This document shows positions 8,697-16,770 of a stretch of DNA of 64,000 bases, piece after piece (within the stretch, counting starts at the first letter, position 1; each line of letters begins with the position of its first letter). Position numbers and translations under genes: made by a program. The notes under the pieces are model-generated. The model saw only the letters and a list, made by a program, of their open reading frames with translations, was not told the DNA's origin and did not search any database. This DNA is from Rhizobium sp. NFR07 (GTDB lineage: Bacteria; Pseudomonadota; Alphaproteobacteria; Rhizobiales; Rhizobiaceae): NCBI RefSeq assembly GCF_900111905.1, contig NZ_FOKM01000001.1, positions 434,001-498,000 of the forward strand. The letters are read 5' to 3'.

Positions 8697-8941
8697 ATTT
8701 TGTCATATGCGCTCCGCCTCCGTTTGTACAAGAGGGAATGTGCATACGCCGTTTGACTTGCTCCCGATAAGCAACCACCAAGAAGGCGAAAGATGTTGTG
8801 ACAACGGCATCTTCGGATGGGCAAATGCAGATTAAAAACCTGCTGTCTTTGATCAACTTTTTGGGAGCGGAGGGTATGATCGGGTTCGCTTACGCATCAA
8901 TGCCTGTGCCGGCCCTTGCGGACAGCCGGGGATGTTGCGCT

Positions 8942-9841
8942 CTACGATCCCATTGCCTGCGTGATCTGGTCGCGAAGGAACCCGCGCAGCTTTCGGGCTT
9001 CGCCGCTCATGGCGCGCCCTTTGCGGCTGACGATGAAATAATAGTGGCTGACGACGGGATCGGTGATCGGGATCTCGACCAACCCGGCAGGCAACGTCTT
9101 TCCAAGCGACAATGCCGGCAGAATGCCGATCGCCGTGCCGGCGAGCACGGCACCGATCAGCGACTGGCGATAGCGATAGGTTCCATGCGGGATGAATCGC
9201 AGCCCCTGCGCGGCCATCGTCGCCTCGATGGTTCTGTAGACTGGCGTATCCGGCTTGTAGCTGACCACCTTCTGCAGAGCGATCTCGCTCCACGTCAATT
9301 CGGACTGGTGCGCAGCCCAATGAGCGGGTGACGCGACCGCGCAGAGCTTTACAGCGAACAGGAAGTCGGCCTCGAGCGTTTCGGGATCGAAGGGGCCATG
9401 TCCCACACCGATATCCGCCCGGCCATCGAATACATAGGGGCCGATGTCGGAGACGTCTTCCACCTCGATCTTGAGGTCCGTACTTTCGCCGTAGAGCGCA
9501 AGAGCCGCGGGCAGCAGGTAGGATGCGACGGAAGAAACGGCAGCGACGCGTACATTCGTGCGGCCTGAAGAGACCTGTTCGCGAAGGTCGCGGGCAGCCA
9601 AGGCAGTGTTGGCAAGCGTGATTTCAACCAGGGGCAGCAGTGCGCGGCCGGCATCCGTCAGCCTGACATTGCGCGTATCGCGATCAAACAACCGCGCGCC
9701 GAGATCCGCCTCGAGTTCCTTGATCGCCGCCGAGAGACCCGGCTGGGAAACACCGCAAAAATTAGCCGCCGCAGTAAAGCTCGACGTCTCCGCAAGCGCC
9801 TTGAAAAAGGTCAGATGCCTTAAATTTAGCGCATCACGCAT
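8942..9841 (-). CDS. LysR-family transcriptional regulator
   Basis: 299 residues. The N-terminal winged helix-turn-helix is typical (LRHLTFFKALAETSSFTAAA, then GVSQPGLSAAIKELEADLG), followed by a periplasmic-binding-like effector domain from about residue 90. It is divergent from the PotD-like importer genes with a 131-bp AT-rich gap, the classical arrangement for a LysR activator of the neighbouring operon. It also lies upstream of pqqA in the same direction, so a link to the pqq genes cannot be excluded. The effector is unknown; if it controls the neighbours, a purine or polyamine-like ligand is plausible. Confidence 0.92.
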   Translation of the reverse strand: MRDALNLRHLTFFKALAETSSFTAAANFCGVSQPGLSAAIKELEADLGARLFDRDTRNVRLTDAGRALLPLVEITLANTALAARDLREQVSSGRTNVRVAAVSSVASYLLPAALALYGESTDLKIEVEDVSDIGPYVFDGRADIGVGHGPFDPETLEADFLFAVKLCAVASPAHWAAHQSELTWSEIALQKVVSYKPDTPVYRTIEATMAAQGLRFIPHGTYRYRQSLIGAVLAGTAIGILPALSLGKTLPAGLVEIPITDPVVSHYYFIVSRKGRAMSGEARKLRGFLRDQITQAMGS

Positions 9842-9972
9842 CTTATTAATCAGAATATTGTGGTGATTTATATCTATTAATTATTTCATTTATGAATGCA
9901 ACCGTGATTTTCTAGACGGCAAGCCATTCGGCACCTATTGGGCCGGCATAAACGTCTACGGGGACCCCTGTC
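9842..9972. promoter_or_regulatory. Divergent control region between lysR and the PotD-like importer
   Basis: 131-bp strongly AT-rich gap (for example around 9842-9885) between divergent genes in otherwise GC-rich DNA. It includes repeated ATTAAT elements near 9844 and 9878 and a GTGGTGATTTATATC stretch, compatible with LysR sites and two promoters. No exact T-N11-A operator could be fixed by eye. The SBP start at 9973 has only a weak ribosome site (GGGGACCCC). Confidence 0.45.
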
Positions 9973-10989
9973 ATGAAAATCAAACTCGTCGCCATCGCGT
10001 CCGCCAGCCTTCTGGCGCTTTCAAGTGGAGCCGCGGTCGCTCAGGATCTGACGATCTCGCTCTGGGGTGGCGGCTATGCCGAAGAGTTCCGCCGCATCGT
10101 GGTGGAGCCTTTCGAGAAGGCGCACAACGTCAAGGTCACGCTCGACACCGGGCTTTCCGGCGAACGCCTCGCAAAACTGATGGCGACGGGTGGTCGCGGC
10201 ACAGACCTCGTCTATTTCACGGACTACCAGATGGCCGAGCTGGCGAAGCGCGGGCTGCTGCAACCGGTCGACAAGAAGGCGCTGACCAACATGGACGCGC
10301 TACAGGATTTCGCCAGAGACCCCTTCGGCGACGGCTCCTGCCCGGCCTTCACGGTAGCGGCCGTAGGCCTTGCCTATAACAGCCAGCTGATGAAGGAAGC
10401 TCCGACCTCCTGGAAGCAGGTCGTCGATGCCGACCTGCCGGGCAAGAAGGGCTTTCCGGATATCAACATCTCCTACGGGCCACTCACCCTCGGCATGATC
10501 TCGCAGCTCGAAGGCGGCAGCCTCGAGGACATGGATCCGGGCTTTGCCAAGATCGCCAGCGTCAAGAAGAACCTGCAGATCTTTACCGGCCGTGAAATCC
10601 TCGACGCCATCAATCAGGGCGATGTGCCGCTCGCGCCGCATCTCAACATCATGGTGCGCAAGGACGACAGCGTGCCGCTACGCTTCACCTTCCCACAGGA
10701 AGGCGGCCTCGGCGTGCTCAACCTAGTCTGCATGATCAAGGGCTCGGAAAAGTCGGAGCTGGCCCAGCAGTTCATCGATTTCCATCTCTCCAAGGAAATC
10801 CAGAGCGAAATGCTGGTCAAGCAGGGTGAAGGCACGGTCCGCACCGATGTCGAGACGCCTTCCGAATCCAAGTACAACCTCATCAGCGCCGAAAACCTCG
10901 CCCGCCTGAAGTTCTTCAACGTGAACACGATCGTGTCCAATCGCGCCGATTGGATCAGCCGCTGGCAGGAAGAGGTCATCGCCGAATGA
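9973..10989 (+). CDS. Periplasmic solute-binding protein, PotD/spermidine-putrescine type
   Basis: 338 residues with an N-terminal signal peptide (MKIKLVAIASASLLALSSGA, cleavage after AVA-Q). The mature protein has the family-1 binding-protein pattern (ISLWGGGYAEEF, then GTDLVYFTDYQMAELAKRGLL). It captures the ligand for the PotABC-like genes that follow. Although related proteins bind polyamines, iron or other small cations, this one sits in an operon ending in adenine deaminase, so a purine-related ligand is a reasonable inference. It overlaps the ATPase gene by 4 bp (ATGA). Confidence 0.9.
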   Translation: MKIKLVAIASASLLALSSGAAVAQDLTISLWGGGYAEEFRRIVVEPFEKAHNVKVTLDTGLSGERLAKLMATGGRGTDLVYFTDYQMAELAKRGLLQPVDKKALTNMDALQDFARDPFGDGSCPAFTVAAVGLAYNSQLMKEAPTSWKQVVDADLPGKKGFPDINISYGPLTLGMISQLEGGSLEDMDPGFAKIASVKKNLQIFTGREILDAINQGDVPLAPHLNIMVRKDDSVPLRFTFPQEGGLGVLNLVCMIKGSEKSELAQQFIDFHLSKEIQSEMLVKQGEGTVRTDVETPSESKYNLISAENLARLKFFNVNTIVSNRADWISRWQEEVIAE

Positions 10990-12092
10990 CCGACATGACT
11001 TCGCCGGCCGGAACCGGCCCGGCGTTTGCGGTCGAGATGCGTGACGTTTCGAAGGTGTTCGGCGAGACCACGGTTCTCGACCGGATATCCTTCGACATCC
11101 GTCCCGGCGAGTTCGTCACCTTTCTCGGCCCGTCCGGCTGCGGCAAGACGACGTCGCTGCGCATCCTGGCCGGCTTCGAGCAGGCGACATCCGGCGATGT
11201 GCGCATCAACGGCCAGTCGGTTTCAGACATGCCGCCCTGGCATCGCGATATCGGTATCGTCTTCCAGTCCTATGCCCTGTTTCCCTATATGACGGCGCGC
11301 GACAATGTCGGCTTCGGCCTTAAGATGCGGCGCGTTCCGAAAGCTGAAATGGCGAAGCGGGTTGAAGAAGCCCTGAAGCTCGTCGGCCTTTCCGGGCTGG
11401 GCGACCGTTACCCGCGGCAGCTGAGCGGAGGCCAGCGCCAGCGTGTCGCTCTGGCGCGCGCGCTCGTCATCAAGCCGCAACTGCTTTTGCTCGACGAGCC
11501 GCTGTCCAATCTCGACGCGAAGCTGCGCAACGAGATGCGCTATGAGCTGAAGCGGATCCAGCGCGAAAGCGGGATCACAACAGTTTTCGTCACCCACGAT
11601 CAGGAAGAAGCCTTCTCACTCTCGGACCGCATCGTCCTGATGAGCAAGGGGGAGATCAAGCAGGCGGGCACGTCGCGCGAGATCTGGGAAAAGCCGAGGA
11701 CAGGTTTCGTCGCCGATTTCATCGGCGTCGACAATCTCCTGCCCGGAGCGGTCGAAAAGGATGGCGACGAGCTGGTCGTGCGCATTTCACCATCTGTCAC
11801 GTTGAAGACAGAGATCTGCGATTTCGCGCCGGGCTCAGCGGTTCTGGTTGCCGTCAGGGCGAAGGATGTCATCCTCAACCCCGTGGCGGACGAGACTGCA
11901 ACCGGTCTAAACGTATTTGCGGGCAATATCATCGATGTCGAATATCGCGGCGAGCGATGCGCCTGTCGCGTCCGATGCGAGGGTATCGACCAGACCTTGG
12001 TGGCATTGGTCGCGTCCTCGCACGTTCCATCCGGCGCGGTGACCCTGTCCTTTGCTTCGGACGCCGTGATGGTACTGACCGATGACCGGTGA
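10986..12092 (+). CDS. ABC importer ATPase, PotA-type
   Basis: 368 residues. The ATG at 10986 overlaps the upstream stop (ATGA). Walker A GPSGCGKTTS near residue 48, signature LSGGQRQRVALARAL, Walker B LLLLDEPLSNLDAKLR and H-loop VFVTHDQEEAF are all intact. From about residue 240 there is a TOBE-type C-terminal domain with the typical VRAKDVIL strand. It powers the importer formed with the next two permeases, and all four genes overlap or nearly overlap. Confidence 0.94.
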   Translation: MTDMTSPAGTGPAFAVEMRDVSKVFGETTVLDRISFDIRPGEFVTFLGPSGCGKTTSLRILAGFEQATSGDVRINGQSVSDMPPWHRDIGIVFQSYALFPYMTARDNVGFGLKMRRVPKAEMAKRVEEALKLVGLSGLGDRYPRQLSGGQRQRVALARALVIKPQLLLLDEPLSNLDAKLRNEMRYELKRIQRESGITTVFVTHDQEEAFSLSDRIVLMSKGEIKQAGTSREIWEKPRTGFVADFIGVDNLLPGAVEKDGDELVVRISPSVTLKTEICDFAPGSAVLVAVRAKDVILNPVADETATGLNVFAGNIIDVEYRGERCACRVRCEGIDQTLVALVASSHVPSGAVTLSFASDAVMVLTDDR

Positions 12093-12936
12093 TCGACAAA
12101 GCCACAGGTCCATGACGGCCTGGGCACTCTCGTCCCCGGCTGTCCTGCTGGTGCTGGTAGTTGCGATCACGCCGTCGCTGATCCTTCTCTACCAGGCTTT
12201 TCGCACGCCTGACGGCGCGGCCTTCACGCTCGAGCATTTCGAGCGTCTGTTCAACAGCCGCATCGCTGGCCAGGCCTTCTGGCGCACCCTGCGCGTATCG
12301 TTGATCACGACCCTGCTGACGATTGCCGGGGGCTATCCGCTCGCCATGCTGATTGCCCGTTCACGCGAGCGCGCCGCAGCGCTCATGCTCGGCATCGTCG
12401 TGTTTCCGCTGATGGTGTCGGTCGTCGTCCGCGCCTTCGGCTGGATCGTCATCCTCGGGCCAAGCGGCATCGTCAACCAGATCCTGCCGGGGATCGGCCT
12501 GATCACCGAACCTCTCGCTCTTGTGCAGAACGAGATCGGCATCATCATCGGCGAGACCCAGCTGCTTCTGCCCTACATGGTTCTGTCGCTGCTCGCGGTT
12601 CTGCGAAATGTCGATCCGCATCTGGAAGAGGCATCACTCAGCCTCGGCGCCAATCCGCTGCGCACCTTCTTCGCCGTCACGCTGCCCGTCAGCATACCGG
12701 GCCTGCTCAGCGGTGTCCTGCTTGTCTTCAGTCTCGCGATTACCGCCTTCGCAACGCCCCAGATCCTCGGCGGAGCGCGCTCGCCGATGCTGACCACGCT
12801 GCTTTATCGCAATGTATTCAGCACCTATGACTGGGCTGCTGCCGCAGCGATTGCCATCCTGCTCGCTCTGCTTGCCATCGGTTTCGTCACGCTCCAGCGC
12901 CTTGCGGGACGTCTCTGGGAGAAGTCGCATGGCTGA
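12082..12936 (+). CDS. ABC importer permease, PotB-type
   Basis: 284 residues with about six membrane segments. A short basic N-terminus precedes the first helix (SSPAVLLVLVVAITPSLILL). The EAA loop is DPHLEEASLSLGANPLRTFF. The start at 12082 overlaps the ATPase stop by 11 bp; a second ATG at 12112 is possible. It forms the channel with the following PotC-like permease. Confidence 0.91.
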   Translation: MTGDRQSHRSMTAWALSSPAVLLVLVVAITPSLILLYQAFRTPDGAAFTLEHFERLFNSRIAGQAFWRTLRVSLITTLLTIAGGYPLAMLIARSRERAAALMLGIVVFPLMVSVVVRAFGWIVILGPSGIVNQILPGIGLITEPLALVQNEIGIIIGETQLLLPYMVLSLLAVLRNVDPHLEEASLSLGANPLRTFFAVTLPVSIPGLLSGVLLVFSLAITAFATPQILGGARSPMLTTLLYRNVFSTYDWAAAAAIAILLALLAIGFVTLQRLAGRLWEKSHG

Positions 12937-13765
12937 CATCCGCCCCAAGTCGGCAAAGGCCGAGATGCTGCTCTGGTCGTTCGGTCGTGTCCTCTTCGGC
13001 GCGATCGGCTGTCTATGGCTGCTGTTCCTCGTCGCACCGCTGGTGATCGTGGTCGCGGTCTCTTTCACCAGCGCCAACTACCTGATGTTCCCGCCTCCCG
13101 GGCTTTCCCTGCAATGGTATGCGGAGGTGATGCAGCTTTCCTGGTTCCGCAGCTCGCTCATATCGAGCTTTCTCATCGCCGCGGTTTCGACGGCGATCGC
13201 TGTGGTCCTTGGCGTACTTGCGGCGCGAGCGCTGTCAAAGCGCTCGTTCCCGGGACACATGCTGATGGAATATCTCGTCCTCAGCCCGCTGCTTCTGCCC
13301 GGCGTGGTGATGGGTTTTGCACTCTTCAACGTGCTCGTGCTGCTGCATATGGAAGCGCTGGGACTGCCGAACCTGATTGTCGCGCACACGATGATCACGC
13401 TCCCCTTTGTGGTCCGCTCCGTCTGGTCGACCATGGCCGGTTCTGATGCCTCCCTGGAGGAAGCCGCCCACAGTCTGGGCGCGACCCCGCTGAAGGCGTT
13501 TCGCCATGTCGTGCTGCCGACGGCGATGCCGGGCATCGTGGCGGGCGCGATCCTCGCTTTCACCTTCTCGTTCAACGACGTGACGGTATCGATCTTCCTG
13601 GCGTCGCGGGAGGCAGGAACGCTGCCGGTCGAGCTGATGGCCGATCTCGAATATTCGGCCAATGCGGCACCCGCCGCGATCTCCTCCCTGATGATCGTGC
13701 TGATGCTGCTTCTCTTCATGGCCGTAGTCCGGCTGGGCGGCCTCAAGGCCTTCGTCAATCACTAG
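12929..13765 (+). CDS. ABC importer permease, PotC-type
   Basis: 278 residues from the ATG at 12929, which overlaps the upstream stop by 8 bp and follows GGGAGAAG. A longer open frame exists upstream but runs through the PotB coding region. It has six predicted membrane helices and an EAA loop (DASLEEAAHSLGATPLKAF). It completes the PotDABC-like importer. A small GC hairpin (CCGGC-7-GCCGG, 13775-13791) separates it from the adenine deaminase gene. Confidence 0.92.
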   Translation: MADIRPKSAKAEMLLWSFGRVLFGAIGCLWLLFLVAPLVIVVAVSFTSANYLMFPPPGLSLQWYAEVMQLSWFRSSLISSFLIAAVSTAIAVVLGVLAARALSKRSFPGHMLMEYLVLSPLLLPGVVMGFALFNVLVLLHMEALGLPNLIVAHTMITLPFVVRSVWSTMAGSDASLEEAAHSLGATPLKAFRHVVLPTAMPGIVAGAILAFTFSFNDVTVSIFLASREAGTLPVELMADLEYSANAAPAAISSLMIVLMLLLFMAVVRLGGLKAFVNH

Positions 13766-13822
13766 CATTCCTTACCGGCCTCAATTGCCGGCCCCAAAAC
13801 TTGCCATGCCTCGGAGTATTCC

Positions 13823-15604
13823 ATGTTCAAACGTCTGCCCGTCGACCGTGCCGCCCTGGTGGAGGCTGCCCGCGGATTGCGTCCGCTTGATCTCGCCGTC
13901 AAGAACGTCCAGCTGGTCAACGTTCTGACTTGCGAAGTCTACCCGGCCGATATCGGCGTCTATGCGGGGCGCATCGCCGTCGTCGGCCCGGCCGGCGAAT
14001 ACGACCTCCAGGCCCGTCGCACGGTGGACGGCAGCGGCAAGTGGGCATGCCCGGGCTTTTTCGACAGCCATCTGCATATCGAAAGCACGATGGTGACGCC
14101 GGCCGGCTATGCCAACGGCGTCCTGCCGCTCGGCACGACATCGGTCGTCGTCGACCCCCATGAAATCGGCAACGTGATGGGCAAGGAAGGTGTGAAACTG
14201 ATGATCGAGGGCAGCCGCGACATGCCGCTGCGCGTCTATTTCGCCATCCCCTCCTGCGTCCCTTCCGTACTTGGGCGCGAAACTGCCGGCGCGACCTTCA
14301 ATCCCGCCGATATCGACGAGATGATGAGCTGGGAGCGGGTAATCTCGCTTGCCGAGGTGATGGACTATATCGGCGTCGTCCGTAACGACGAGCGCATGCG
14401 CGGCATCGTCGATGCGGCGCTCGGCCACGGTGTGGCGATCCAGGGCCATGCGCCCAAGCTGATGGGACGCGATCTCAACGCCTATATCGCCGCCGGCATC
14501 GACAACGACCATGAATCCCGCCTCGGCGAGGAAGTGCTTGAAAAGCTTCGCCTCGGTCTGCTGCCGCTGATCAAACTCGGCTCGCCGGGCAACCACCTGC
14601 CCAACCTGATGCCGGGCCTGCTCAAGGCTAACTATGCCGACGTCGCGCTCTGCACCGACGATGTCGAGCCGTCCGACATGCTCACCAACGGCCACATGGA
14701 CCGGGTCGTGCGCGGCGTGATGGAATATGGCGTGCCGGTGGAGCGAGCGCTGCGCTGGGCATGTTATATCGGCCCGCAGCATTATGGCCTGCGTGATTTC
14801 GGAGCGATTGCCCCCGGCTTCGTGGCCGACTTCCTGCTGCTGGACTCGCTCGAGAAGGTCAGCGTCTGTGACGTCTATGTCGACGGCGAGCAGATCGTCC
14901 GCGACCGCAAGATGATCGAGCCCATCGCCGATCCGCTGATCGGTCGCGAGATCCCCGACACCGTCATCATCGAGCCGCCGCGTGACGCCGATTTCCATAT
15001 CGCAGCACCGATTGAGGCCGGCGAGATCAGCATCAACGCGATGGATCTCCTGCCGACGCGCATGACGGACCTGATACAGCTGAATGTTCCGGTCGTTGAC
15101 GGCGTGATCCGGCCGCAGGACCTGCCGGAAGGTGTTTGCATGGCAACGGTCGTGCCGCGCCACGGGCAGGCGACGCCGCCGGTTTCCGCACCGTTGCGCG
15201 GCCTCGGGATCACGAGCGGCGCGATAGCCCATACCGTTGCCCACGACTGCCACAACATCATGGTTGCCGGCCGGACCGACAGCGACATGAGACTGGCCGT
15301 CGAGGCGTTGAAGGAAATGCGCGGCGGCTTCGTCCTGGTCGATGGAGGAGAGGTCATTTCAAAGGTTCCGCTTCCTTTCGCGGGCCTTATGGCCTTCGAG
15401 AGCTGCGAGGAGCTCAGCGAGAAGATCGAGGCCTACAATATCGAGGTGCGCAAACGCGGCGTGATGATGAACTCGTGGCGCCCGATCATGGCGCTGACGG
15501 GACTGCCGCTCGCGGTCATCCCGTCGGTCCGCATCACCGATCTCCATCCGCTTCTGGACGTCGTCACCCAGGAACCGATCCCGTTGTTCACTGCTGCGGG
15601 CTGA
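13823..15604 (+). CDS. ade: Adenine deaminase
   Basis: 593 residues, normal for the bacterial Ade amidohydrolase that converts adenine to hypoxanthine and ammonia. The metal-binding DSHLHIES motif is at about residues 81-88 (H83, H85) and GTTSVVVDPHEIGNV follows. VAIQGHAPKL supplies the later histidine. The C-terminal Ade domain is recognisable (GGFVLVDGGEVISKVPLPFAGLMAF split over about residues 500-530). As last gene of the importer operon it suggests uptake and deamination of adenine or a related purine; this pairing is inference. Confidence 0.95.
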   Translation: MFKRLPVDRAALVEAARGLRPLDLAVKNVQLVNVLTCEVYPADIGVYAGRIAVVGPAGEYDLQARRTVDGSGKWACPGFFDSHLHIESTMVTPAGYANGVLPLGTTSVVVDPHEIGNVMGKEGVKLMIEGSRDMPLRVYFAIPSCVPSVLGRETAGATFNPADIDEMMSWERVISLAEVMDYIGVVRNDERMRGIVDAALGHGVAIQGHAPKLMGRDLNAYIAAGIDNDHESRLGEEVLEKLRLGLLPLIKLGSPGNHLPNLMPGLLKANYADVALCTDDVEPSDMLTNGHMDRVVRGVMEYGVPVERALRWACYIGPQHYGLRDFGAIAPGFVADFLLLDSLEKVSVCDVYVDGEQIVRDRKMIEPIADPLIGREIPDTVIIEPPRDADFHIAAPIEAGEISINAMDLLPTRMTDLIQLNVPVVDGVIRPQDLPEGVCMATVVPRHGQATPPVSAPLRGLGITSGAIAHTVAHDCHNIMVAGRTDSDMRLAVEALKEMRGGFVLVDGGEVISKVPLPFAGLMAFESCEELSEKIEAYNIEVRKRGVMMNSWRPIMALTGLPLAVIPSVRITDLHPLLDVVTQEPIPLFTAAG

Positions 15605-15641
15605 GAGACGCGTCTGGCCACCAGCAAATCGGCCCTGATAC

Positions 15642-15702
15642 GGTGGCCGCCGGTGTTGCGCCGGACCTACACTCGGTCCTGATATCCGCAACACCGGCCA
15701 CC
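15642..15702. repeat. Large imperfect palindrome after adenine deaminase
   Basis: Left arm GGTGGCC-GCC-GGTGTTGCG (15642-15660) pairs with CGCAACACC-GGCCACC (15687-15702) apart from the 3-base bulge. An inner stem GGACC (15663-15667) / GGTCC (15675-15679) extends it. It could be the transcription terminator of the importer-ade operon or a dispersed palindromic repeat. No T-run follows. An extra TGGCCACC copy lies at 15615-15622. Confidence 0.6.
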
Positions 15703-15790
15703 GCCTATCGATGTTAGGGCAGTGGAACGACGCTGCTGTTTGGATCGGACGGCTTAGGGCAAGAGCCTGCCCGAACGCCTGCCTGCACCT

Positions 15791-16110
15791 TTACGTAAAC
15801 CTGCCCAATCTTGCTGGCGGCCATATGGTGACGTTGAAGCCTTCGGACATTTGAAATCGCCCTTCGCTGAGCAGGGCGTTTCCATGCTCTTGCGCGAACC
15901 ATCGCGCGACATCGGCATTGTAGAGGGCTCGATCGTTTCCCCGATCTTGGCTTTGACGAAGTCAAGCATATCGTCCGCAGGCATTGAAAGCGTGTTGAGC
16001 TGCATCAGCTTGCGCCGCGCCGGCTGGTGACCGAGATTGAGGCCTTCAATGATATGGAGAACGTGATATTTCGTGGCCGGCGTATTTTCGACGAGCCACC
16101 CGCGGATAAA
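15791..16110 (-). pseudogene. Broken minus-strand gene fragment, unknown protein
   Basis: Two adjacent minus-strand frames read as plausible protein but are interrupted. One runs down from 16110 (includes NTPATKYHVLHIIEGLNLGH and MQLNTLSMPADDMLDFVKAK) and is left near 15930. The other continues with YNADVARWFAQEHGNALLSE and SEGRFQMSEGFNVTIWPPAR to a stop at 15791. A stop also lies just upstream (TAA read from 16113). No start codon, ribosome site or known domain is visible. I do not recognise the family. The stretch is antisense to the start of the frame listed next, and only one of the two readings may have been real. Confidence 0.4.
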
Positions 16111-16616
16111 TTACAGGCAGTTCAGGCTTTCACATTTGCGAGTCTCCTGTCTGCACAAGGCAAACGAACGACGTGGGTCTTTACTCCCTATGACGGAATA
16201 TCGGACATTCGCTTTGGGCAGGCGAGGGAGGATGTCGAAGGTTTTCTTGGGCAGCCGAGAAGCTCAAGCAGACATATATCGGCAAGACGCGGCTGGAATA
16301 TAGTGTCTCTGTCCCCGCATTCGTGTCTGCGGACAACAAGCTCGCCGAAATGAATTTCTTGCCGGATCTTTCCTAGCCCTTCGAGTATCAGGGGATGAAT
16401 CTCTTCGCTTTATCTGAAGACGAAGTGTTGCAGCGATTGGAACAGAATGATCCTGACGTTCGCGAGTCCAATGGCTTCGTGATCCTTTTCGATCTAGGTA
16501 TGGCACTAACCGGATTCCATGACGAAATGCCTGAACAGAAGGCAATCACTATCTTTGGCCGTGACCATATATGGATCGAGAAAAGACTGACGATGCAAGC
16601 CATCAGCTTTGGCTAG
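16027..16616 (+). pseudogene. Frameshifted immunity-like hypothetical gene
   Basis: The open frame from 16027 contains YDGISDIRFGQAREDVEGFL, a pattern common in small SMI1-like or polymorphic-toxin immunity proteins. After a frameshift near 16255 the sense continues in another frame (TYIGKTRLEYSVSVPAFVSA) to a TAG at 16374-16376. Beyond that it continues, in the frame starting at 16395, with LFALSEDEVLQRLEQNDPDV and VILFDLGMALTGFHDEMPEQ to 16616. Together the three pieces would make one protein of about 150-190 residues, so this is most likely a decayed gene. The link to toxin immunity rests on pattern memory only. Confidence 0.45.
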
Positions 16617-16770
16617 GAGACGGATGCATTTGCTGAGGTATCGATTCCTAGTCGAGGCCCAGACAACGTAACCTGCGGAAGTGGTCCATCTCGCAACAAG
16701 CTCGACGGCCATTCTAAGCCCAATGCTCTATTTTCCATTCGTTAGTGCGTGCTAAAGTTGTCCATCTGCT

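Noticed and set aside
13781..15253. Long minus-strand open frame of 490 codons opposite adenine deaminase
   Set aside because: Antisense shadow of a clear enzyme gene in high-GC DNA; composition is low-complexity and no family pattern is visible.
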